Source: Chloroflexota bacterium (GTDB lineage Bacteria; Chloroflexota; Limnocylindria; QHBO01). Taken from it: 18,855 bases of DNA. Below the pieces are notes generated by a model that had not been told where the DNA came from, searched no databases, and worked only from the letters and a program-made list of their open reading frames with translations. The stretch lies in the NCBI GenBank assembly GCA_024636135.1, contig JAGXHP010000163.1:1-18855 (forward strand), given 5' to 3'. This document shows positions 14,169-18,855 of the stretch, in pieces. A program made the translations under genes and the position numbers. The stretch's first letter is position 1. Each line of letters begins with the position of its first letter.

Positions 14169-14507
14169 ACCAGCTTTCCACCCCACGTAGGCACCGAAGT
14201 ATCGGCCAACCGGCGCGCGGTGGCGGCCTCAGGCGGCCTCCCGTCGATTGATCGGGGACCATCTGCCCGGAAGCGGCCCCCGGGGCGTCCGGCAACGCCC
14301 AGCCGCCGATTGATCGGGGAAAACGCGCCCGGACGGGCGCAATTTCGTTGCACGTCGGCCCATACGTCACCCAAGTCGCGCCCTTGGGCGCCGTTCGCGC
14401 CCGGGGGCCAACCGATATATCGGCCATCCGTTGCCCAACCACGATGTGCGGCGCCAACTCGCCGACATATCGCGCGCCGTGGGGAATCCGCGCGGTTCAC
14501 CTTGTGC

Positions 14508-14536
14508 TTGCGTTCTCAACCACTGGCGCGTACGCT
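14508..14536 (+). promoter_or_regulatory. Candidate promoter for the DUF4395-thioredoxin gene
   Basis: TTGCGT (14508-14513), a 17-bp spacer and TACGCT (14531-14536). Transcription from about 14543 gives a leader of about 230 nt. The -35 lies in the left arm of a 9-bp inverted repeat, GTGCTTGCG (14504-14512) and CGCAAGCAC (14552-14560), which flanks the whole promoter and could be an operator or looping site. Confidence 0.5.
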
Positions 14537-14586
14537 GCCACCCTCGTGATACGCAAGCACCTCAGCACACTCGAACTCCGCCTTCC

Positions 14587-14634
14587 AGCTTCCCGCTGTA
14601 GCTGTCGCTAGGCGGGAGGAGCTCCGCTCCCGTC
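14587..14634 (+). promoter_or_regulatory. Leader with mutually exclusive hairpins, attenuator-like
   Basis: Hairpin A pairs CTTCCCGC (14589-14596) with GCGGGAGG (14612-14619, one G-U pair), with inner stem TAGC-TGTC-GCTA (14599-14610). Hairpin B pairs GGCGGGAG (14611-14618) with CTCCCGTC (14627-14634, one G-U). Both need the same GCGGGAG, so only one can form. This is the geometry of an attenuator or riboswitch expression platform. No known riboswitch class is recognised. Confidence 0.4.
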
Positions 14635-14758
14635 TCTCCCTTGGCGCGATACCAGAATCGCCGCCCCCGCTGAGGCCCCTCCTTCCGCCCGTTCCCTTGC
14701 CGTCTCATCGATGCGTCTGCGGCCGGACCACGCTCCGAACGCGTCCCGTCCGCACCAC

Positions 14759-14770
14759 TAGGAGCTCCTA
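14759..14770 (+). promoter_or_regulatory. Ribosome-binding site within a perfect palindrome
   Basis: AGGAG at 14760-14764 is 9 nt before GTG 14774 and decides that start. It lies in the 12-bp palindrome TAGGAGCTCCTA. The core GGAGCTCC also occurs at 14618-14625 in the upstream hairpin B, so the site could pair with the leader. Confidence 0.55.
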
Positions 14771-14773
14771 CTC

Positions 14774-15490
14774 GTGTCCGTTGCTTCACGCACAGCTCAT
14801 CCGTATCGCGACACCGACGTCATCGACGCCCGCGCCCCGCGATTCAACCAGGCGACCGTCGGTCTCTTCTCGCTCATCGCCGTGCTCAGCGGCCTCTGGC
14901 CGCTCCTCATCCTCCTCGCCGCACAACTTGGCATCGGCCTGCGCTACGGTCGACGCTATTGCCTCCCGTGCGTGGCCTACTTCGAGCTGGTGCAGCCCCG
15001 GATCGGCGAGGGGCCGATCGAAGACGCGCGCCCGCCGAAGTTCGCGAACCAGGTCGGCTTTGCGGTGCTCTCCGGCGCAAGCATCGCCCATGTCGTCGGT
15101 GCCGGCACGGCGGGCAATGCGCTTGCCCTGGTCGTCGCCGCCCTGGCCCTGCTGGCGGCGGCTACCGGCTTCTGCGCAGGTTGCGAGATGTACCGGGTTC
15201 GCGCGCGACTGAGTGGCATCCGCCGGCACGAGTTTGATCGCGTGGAGCTGGCCGAACTTGGCTCGCCGACTGTGGGGCACTCGCCGGGCGAGCTCCTCGT
15301 GGCGTTCAGCCATCCCCTGTGCACTGATTGCCGCTCGCTCATCACTGAACTCGGCGCGGGAACCATGCCCTGGGTGAGCGTCGACGTGCGAGAGCGCCCG
15401 GACCTCGCCCGCAAATACGGTGTCACGCTGGTGCCGACGGTGGTGCGCGTCGCTCCCGATGGGCGGGTGCTGCAACACGCCGCCGGCTGA
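14774..15490 (+). CDS. DUF4395 membrane domain fused to a thioredoxin-like domain
   Basis: 238 residues. Residues about 18-145 match DUF4395, a membrane domain with hydrophobic segments at about 28-55, 92-112 and 115-135, carrying two CxxC motifs, CLPC at 63-66 and CAGC at 134-137. Residues about 165-238 form a short thioredoxin-like domain with CTDC at 183-186 and the loop TLVPT with a cis-Pro candidate at P221. A role in membrane-linked thiol-disulfide exchange is likely: three CxxC pairs could relay electrons between the thioredoxin part and the membrane part. DUF4395 proteins often stand beside thioredoxin or rhodanese genes, so the fusion supports that link. GTG start with AGGAG 9 nt upstream. 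It converges with the gene ending at 15503. Confidence 0.85.
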   Translation: MSVASRTAHPYRDTDVIDARAPRFNQATVGLFSLIAVLSGLWPLLILLAAQLGIGLRYGRRYCLPCVAYFELVQPRIGEGPIEDARPPKFANQVGFAVLSGASIAHVVGAGTAGNALALVVAALALLAAATGFCAGCEMYRVRARLSGIRRHEFDRVELAELGSPTVGHSPGELLVAFSHPLCTDCRSLITELGAGTMPWVSVDVRERPDLARKYGVTLVPTVVRVAPDGRVLQHAAG

Positions 15491-15502
15491 GGGCTCCGAG
15501 TG

Positions 15503-15859
15503 TCAGTCGTCGCGTGGAGTCTGCGGCTTCGCGCCGATGTCCCCGCGCATCGCATCGGCGACATCGGCGTCTGACTCCTCGTTGAGCGGGGCGCCCTCGG
15601 TCCGAGGGCCGTCGTCCGGCGGCTCGGACCAGTCGCCGGCCTCGATATCGGCGGACGTGAGGGAGATTCCGATCTCCTTCTGCTCCGGCCAGACATGCGC
15701 CAGACTCGCCGACGGCAGGTACCGCTCGGTCGTGCTGATAAGGCCGGACTTGACGAGGATATGCCGCTCGCTGGCCTCCACGACGGTCCCGATGTCCTCG
15801 TCGTCGGATGATTTGACCTTCCAGCCCCTCTCAACACCGTGAATATCGTTGGTGCTCAT
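15503..15859 (-). CDS. DUF2171 / PRC-barrel-like protein
   Basis: 118 residues, function unknown. The N-terminal 70 residues (HGVERGWKVKSSDDEDIGTVVEAS ... LPSASLAHV) fit the small beta-barrel of the PRC-barrel/DUF2171 type, with the usual D-x-x-x-IG-x-V turn. The rest is acidic, Asp/Glu/Pro-rich and probably disordered. PRC-barrels elsewhere bind proteins such as ribosomal or photosynthetic components; nothing specific can be said here. ATG 15859 is chosen over 15883 because AGGAGG (15867-15872, minus strand) ends 7 nt before it. It is divergent from the acetyltransferase at 15900, with 40 bp between starts. Confidence 0.75.
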   Translation of the reverse strand: MSTNDIHGVERGWKVKSSDDEDIGTVVEASERHILVKSGLISTTERYLPSASLAHVWPEQKEIGISLTSADIEAGDWSEPPDDGPRTEGAPLNEESDADVADAMRGDIGAKPQTPRDD

Positions 15860-15887
15860 GGCTCTGCCTCCTGCAGTCAGCATGCCG

Positions 15888-15893
15888 CATCAT
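15888..15893 (+). promoter_or_regulatory. Possible -10 box for the second acetyltransferase gene
   Basis: CATCAT ends 6 nt before ATG 15900 with GCACCG between, the same geometry as the leaderless starts at 1550, 3336 and 7709, although the first base is C instead of T. Confidence 0.3.
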
Positions 15894-15899
15894 GCACCG

Positions 15900-16466
15900 A
15901 TGAGCCACCTCATTCGTCTGGCTGATCCCGAGCGGGATGCCGGCGCGGTCGCGGCGATCTACCGACCCGCCGTGGAGGGCACCGTCGCCACGTTCGAGGA
16001 GGTCCCGCCCGACGCGGCCGAGTTCGCCGAACGCATTCGCAGCACCCAGGCGTGGACGCCGTGGCTCGTCGCGGAGGACGTGCCGAGCCACGAGGTGGTC
16101 GGCTACGCATACGCCAGTCGCCACCGTGAGCGGGCCGGTTATCGCTGGTCCGTCGACGTGTCCGCCTACATCGCACCCGCGCACCGCGGGCGTGGCATCG
16201 GCCGGCTGCTGTATGACGCGCTGCTGCCGATCCTGCGACGTCAGGGTTTCGTCAACGTCTATGCGGGAATCGCGCCACCGAACCCGGCGAGTGTCGCGCT
16301 GCACCGAGCAATCGGCATGCGTCGCATCGGCGTCTACGAGCAGGTCGGCTACAAGTTCGGGGCGTGGCACGACGTCGCCTGGTACGGGATGCGGCTGGTG
16401 GACCCGCCCGCGGAACCACCCGAGCCGATCCCGCTCGCCGAGCTGCCTCCCGAACTCGGGGCTTGA
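15900..16466 (+). CDS. Phosphinothricin-acetyltransferase-like GNAT enzyme
   Basis: 188 residues. GNAT acetyltransferase of the phosphinothricin / methionine-sulfone type (Pat/Bar/MnaT group). It should acetylate the amino group of a glutamate- or methionine-like compound, conferring tolerance to it. Signatures are VEGTVATFEEVPP (26-38), PWLVAE (54-59), GYAYASRHRERAGYRWSVDVS (68-88), the acetyl-CoA loop HRGRGIG (95-101), NPASVALHRAIGM (128-140) and GYKFGAWHDVAWYGM. The substrate is not provable from sequence. ATG 15900 is preferred over upstream in-frame starts at 15849 and 15882, as it begins at the conserved IRLADPERD strand. It is followed 34 bp later by the MerR gene, which may regulate it. 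Confidence 0.9.
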   Translation: MSHLIRLADPERDAGAVAAIYRPAVEGTVATFEEVPPDAAEFAERIRSTQAWTPWLVAEDVPSHEVVGYAYASRHRERAGYRWSVDVSAYIAPAHRGRGIGRLLYDALLPILRRQGFVNVYAGIAPPNPASVALHRAIGMRRIGVYEQVGYKFGAWHDVAWYGMRLVDPPAEPPEPIPLAELPPELGA

Positions 16467-16500
16467 CTCTCGACCTACCCGAGACCGCATGCTGCCTCCC

Positions 16501-17313
16501 ATGGATGACACGCTGCTGCCGATCGGCCGATTCGGACGCCTTGCCGGGCTGACGATCGGAGCGCTGCGTCACTATCACGAGGTTGGCCTTCTCGTCCCGG
16601 CGCGCGTCGATGACGAGACGTCGTATCGGTCGTACGCCGCCGCGCAGCTCGAGGACGCTCGATTCATCGCGCGACTTCGTGAGCTCGACCTCGGCCTGGC
16701 CGAGATCCGTGCCGTCGTGCAGGCCACACCGGAAGCACGCGCGGACCTGCTGAAGGCGCACCGCGCGCGGCTTGCCGCATTCCTGTCACGAACCCAGCGC
16801 CAGATCCACTGGCTGAACCGGGCAATCGATCACGAGGAGCCGATCATGACGACCGCGACCACCACCACGCTCGATGCCGATGCCGATGTCCGCCGGCAGC
16901 TCGCCGTCGAGCTGTTCAACCACGTGTGGACGCTCCTCGAGCAACCGGATCGATCGCCCGCCGGCGACGACGAGATGCTGCACGCGGCACATGCCTCGCG
17001 ATATCACTGGGGCGAGGTCGGAGAGCCGATTCACCTCGCGCGCGGCGAGTGGCAGTGCTCGCGGGTCTACGCCGTGCTCGGCCGATCCGAGCCCGCGCTG
17101 TGGCACGCCCGCCGTTGCCTCGCCCTGTGCGAGGAGCACGGGATCGGTGACTTCGACATCGCGTTCGCGTGGGAGGCGATCGCTCGCGCCAATCGCGTCG
17201 CCGGGGACGGTGCCGCCGCGGAGAGTGCCCTGGCCAGGGCTCGCGGGCTGGCCGTGGCCATCGCGGAGGACGACGACCGGGAGCTCGTGCTCAGCGACCT
17301 CGAAACCGTGTGA
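16501..17313 (+). CDS. MerR-family regulator fused to an uncharacterised C-terminal domain
   Basis: 270 residues. Residues about 6-75 are a MerR winged helix: IGRFGRLAGLTIGALRHYHEVGLLVPARVD, then SYRSYAAAQLEDARFI. A dimerisation helix spans about 78-115. From about 130 a second, helical domain follows (VELFNHVWTLLEQPDR, DDEMLHAAHASRYHWGEVG, RGEWQCSRVYAVLGR, HGIGDFDIAFAWEAIARANRVAGD), which I know as a stand-alone protein family of unknown function with TPR-like repeats. It may be the ligand-sensing part. ATG 16501 is chosen because CATGCT ends 7 nt upstream; ATG 16489 would add four residues. The junction EEPIMTTATTTT could also hide a second start (ATG near 16847). It lies just after the acetyltransferase, a likely target. 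Confidence 0.85.
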   Translation: MDDTLLPIGRFGRLAGLTIGALRHYHEVGLLVPARVDDETSYRSYAAAQLEDARFIARLRELDLGLAEIRAVVQATPEARADLLKAHRARLAAFLSRTQRQIHWLNRAIDHEEPIMTTATTTTLDADADVRRQLAVELFNHVWTLLEQPDRSPAGDDEMLHAAHASRYHWGEVGEPIHLARGEWQCSRVYAVLGRSEPALWHARRCLALCEEHGIGDFDIAFAWEAIARANRVAGDGAAAESALARARGLAVAIAEDDDRELVLSDLETV

Positions 17314-17331
17314 CCCGGGAGCGGCGGGTGA

Positions 17332-17360
17332 TGGACGCTCGCCCCACATCGGCCTAGGCT
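17332..17360 (+). promoter_or_regulatory. Promoter for the VWA gene
   Basis: TGGACG (17332-17337), a 17-bp spacer and TAGGCT (17355-17360). The -10 ends 10 nt before GTG 17371, giving a leader of about 3 nt. It is the best -35/-10 pair in the window. Confidence 0.5.
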
Positions 17361-17370
17361 GCGCACTACC

Positions 17371-18855
17371 GTGAGCACCCTCCGCTACTCCCGCTGGGAC
17401 GGCAGCCAACAGCTGCCGGCCTTCGACGCGGACGACGTGCTCGACGCGCTGTCCGACGACATCCTGGCCGAGGGCGACATCCGCCGAGCCCTCCAGCGGC
17501 TCATGCAGCGCGGCCTGCGCGGCACGCGCGGAGGAGACGTTCCGGGATTGCGCAAGATCATGGAGCGGCTTCGCGCGCGCCGCCAGGCGGAGCTCGAGCA
17601 GGCGAACCTCGACGGGGTCCTCGACCAGATGAACCAGCGGCTCGAGGAGATTCTCGAGACCGAGCGGCAGGGGATCGGGGAGCGCGTTCGAGAGGCTGAG
17701 CAGCGAGCCCTCGACGCTGCGCCGGGCGAGGAGCAGGACCAGGCCCGCATGGGCGAGCAGGTGATGCGGCGCACCGCGCGCCAGAGGGAGCATCGGCTCG
17801 ATGCACTCCCGCCGAACCTCGCGGGCCGGCTGCATGGGCTTTCCGACTACGAGTTCATGGACGACGCCGCGCGGGATGCCTTCGCCGCACTGACCGACGA
17901 GCTGCGCAGCCAGGTGCTCCAGACCTACTTCCAGGGTCTGAAGGAAGGCGTGGAGCGCGTCACACCGGAGGACCTCGACGGTATCCGCGCCATGGTCCGT
18001 GACCTGAACCAGCTGCTCGAGAAGCACGCCACCGGCGCCGATACCACCAGCGACTTCGCGTCGTTCATGGCGCAGCACGGTCGCTACTTCCCGCCTGGCA
18101 TCGGGAGCGTGGACGAGCTGATCGAGCACCTCCATCGGCAGGCGTCGCAGATGGCCTCGCTGCTCAACAGCATGTCGCCCGAGATGCGGGACGAGCTGCG
18201 GTCGATGATGGACGATCTGCTGCGCGACGATCGGCTGCAGATCGACATGTCGCGCCTGGCCGGCAACCTCCAGGCGGCGCGTCCCGACCTGCCCTTCGGC
18301 GAGCCGTATCCGTTCGAGGGCGATGAGCCGATGGGCCTTGCCGATGCCCTCTCGGCCATCGATCGGCAGCAGCAGTACGACGCGATGGAGGAGGCGCTCG
18401 GCGCCGCGCGCGACCCCGATGCGCTCGATCGCGTGGATGCCGATGCGCTGCGCGACCTCGCCGGCGACGATGCGATCGACGACCTCGACCAGCTCCGGGA
18501 GCTGACCCGTGCCCTCACTGACGCCGGGTACCTCGAGCGCGAGGGCGGCAGGCTGGACCTCACTCCCCGGGCCGCGCGCAAGCTCGGAATGCGTGCTCTG
18601 ACCGACATCTTCAGCCGCCTGCGACGCGACGGATTCGGATCGCACGCGCTACCTCGTGCCGGACGCGGTGGCGAGCCGACCGAGGAGACGAAGCCCTACG
18701 AGTTCGGTGACGCCTTTGCGGTCGACATCAACCGCACCCTGTTCAACGCCATGAGCCGCGGTGGTCCCGGCACGCCGGTCGTCATCGGGCCGCAGGACTT
18801 CGAGGTGGCGCGCTCGGAGGAGACGACGGTCAGCAGCACGGTGCTGCTGCTGGAC
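17371..18855 (+). CDS. VWA domain protein, Rv0959-like (C-terminus beyond window)
   Basis: The first 495 residues of a protein cut by the right edge. The N-terminus (TLRYSRWDGSQQLPAFDADDVLDALSDDIL), the helical Arg/Glu-rich middle, the block DFASFMAQHGRYFPPGIGSVDELIEHL and the region PYEFGDAFAVDINRTLFNAM match the mycobacterial Rv0959 family. In these a von Willebrand A domain follows at the C-terminus. The window ends at TVLLLD, the first strand of that domain, whose D starts the MIDAS metal site. Family members work with MoxR/Mg-chelatase-type AAA+ ATPases, possibly in metal insertion or envelope assembly; no such ATPase is visible upstream. GTG start, near-leaderless. A minus-strand frame of 619 residues across it is a shadow of its codon bias. 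Confidence 0.9.
   Translation, partial: MSTLRYSRWDGSQQLPAFDADDVLDALSDDILAEGDIRRALQRLMQRGLRGTRGGDVPGLRKIMERLRARRQAELEQANLDGVLDQMNQRLEEILETERQGIGERVREAEQRALDAAPGEEQDQARMGEQVMRRTARQREHRLDALPPNLAGRLHGLSDYEFMDDAARDAFAALTDELRSQVLQTYFQGLKEGVERVTPEDLDGIRAMVRDLNQLLEKHATGADTTSDFASFMAQHGRYFPPGIGSVDELIEHLHRQASQMASLLNSMSPEMRDELRSMMDDLLRDDRLQIDMSRLAGNLQAARPDLPFGEPYPFEGDEPMGLADALSAIDRQQQYDAMEEALGAARDPDALDRVDADALRDLAGDDAIDDLDQLRELTRALTDAGYLEREGGRLDLTPRAARKLGMRALTDIFSRLRRDGFGSHALPRAGRGGEPTEETKPYEFGDAFAVDINRTLFNAMSRGGPGTPVVIGPQDFEVARSEETTVSSTVLLLD

Larger units (their letters stand above)
14081..14472. repeat. Array of seven CGA-N4-TCG palindromes
   Basis: Copies begin at 14081, 14131, 14195, 14245, 14307, 14413 and 14463. 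Successive distances are 50, 64, 50, 62, 106 and 50 bp, so pairs are exactly 50 bp apart three times, with a partner apparently missing near 14357. Pairs recur every 106-114 bp. Similarity extends past the palindrome: copies 4 and 5 share CGATTGATCGGGGA, and copies 3 and 6 share TATCGGCCA-n-CCG. Most intervals contain a G+C-rich hairpin. It is not a CRISPR, since the units are too short and the intervals are not uniform. The role is unknown; protein-binding sites or a repetitive structured RNA are possible. Confidence 0.65.
14062..14773. other. Intergenic region of about 700 bp without a convincing gene
   Basis: No ORF here resembles a protein. The minus-strand frames spanning 13969-14500 are Arg/Pro/Gly-rich and overlap the helicase gene or the repeat array. 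The left 410 bp contains the palindrome array and G+C-rich hairpins described separately. The right 270 bp has a promoter, competing hairpins and the ribosome-binding site of the DUF4395 gene. It may produce a structured RNA. Confidence 0.6.

Noticed and set aside
14081..14472. CRISPR array
   Set aside because: The repeated unit is only about 10 bp, the intervals vary between 50 and 106 bp, and no cas gene is near.
13969..14500. Minus-strand ORFs of 162 and 129 codons in the intergenic region
   Set aside because: They are Arg/Pro/Gly-rich, overlap the helicase gene end or the repeat array, lack start signals and resemble no protein.
15900..17313. Defence or antibiotic resistance island
   Set aside because: An acetyltransferase and a MerR gene alone, with native base composition and no mobile-element signs, are ordinary chromosomal genes.
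16786..18645. 619-codon minus-strand ORF across the MerR and VWA genes
   Set aside because: It spans two plus-strand genes and their promoter, and its composition is that of an antisense shadow.

Overview
This is an 18.9 kb, G+C-rich bacterial chromosomal window, densely packed with short operons on both strands. There is no rRNA, tRNA, CRISPR array, transposase or phage gene that I can see. The gene content points to a Chloroflexota lineage such as the Limnocylindria-type soil or freshwater groups, or less likely an actinobacterium. It includes a UvrD2-like helicase, a PAC2 protein, a zinc-ribbon/adenylate-cyclase/ATPase/TPR giant, a DUF4395 protein, an Rv0959-like VWA protein and zinc-ribbon membrane proteins with Pro/Thr linkers. 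That placement is inference from family content and base composition.

Layout. 1-1454 (-) is a UvrD2-like helicase, cut at the left edge. It is divergent from a class I methyltransferase (1550-2212, +). This converges on a zinc-ribbon, single-pass membrane protein with an SH3-like ectodomain (2222-3253, -), which is divergent from a small cupin (3336-3707, +). Next are a secreted, proline-rich, membrane-anchored protein (3718-4839, -), a doubtful small ORF (4990-5232, +), and a two-gene minus-strand operon of a hypothetical protein and a GNAT acetyltransferase (6503-5207). On the plus strand follow a DUF6220 membrane protein coupled to a second methyltransferase that seems to start at CTG (6587-7674), then a PAC2 protein (7709-8590). 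The PAC2 gene converges on the 1174-residue cyclase/ATPase regulator (8601-12125, -). A Cys-rich small protein (12233-12574, -) is divergent from an RhlE-type DEAD-box RNA helicase (12766-14061, +).

After the helicase comes a gap of about 700 bp without a convincing gene (14062-14773), the most unusual part of the window. Its left half holds seven copies of a CGA-N4-TCG palindrome, three pairs of them exactly 50 bp apart, interleaved with G+C-rich hairpins. Its right half looks like a promoter plus a long leader with mutually exclusive hairpins in front of a DUF4395-thioredoxin fusion (14774-15490, +). The window closes with a DUF2171/PRC-barrel-like protein (15503-15859, -), a phosphinothricin-acetyltransferase-like GNAT (15900-16466, +), a MerR regulator fused to an uncharacterised TPR-like domain (16501-17313, +) and a VWA protein cut by the right edge (17371-18855, +).

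Expression signals. Many genes have a TAnnnT -10 box ending exactly 6 nt before the start codon and no Shine-Dalgarno sequence, implying leaderless mRNAs. Three share the junction TAnnCTTGnnCGATG. Others carry a clear AGGAG-type site. Several convergent gene pairs share short hairpins that contain both stop codons. No complete new multi-gene defence or biosynthetic system is evident. The candidates for something undescribed are the palindrome array, the attenuator-like leader, and the domain fusions.
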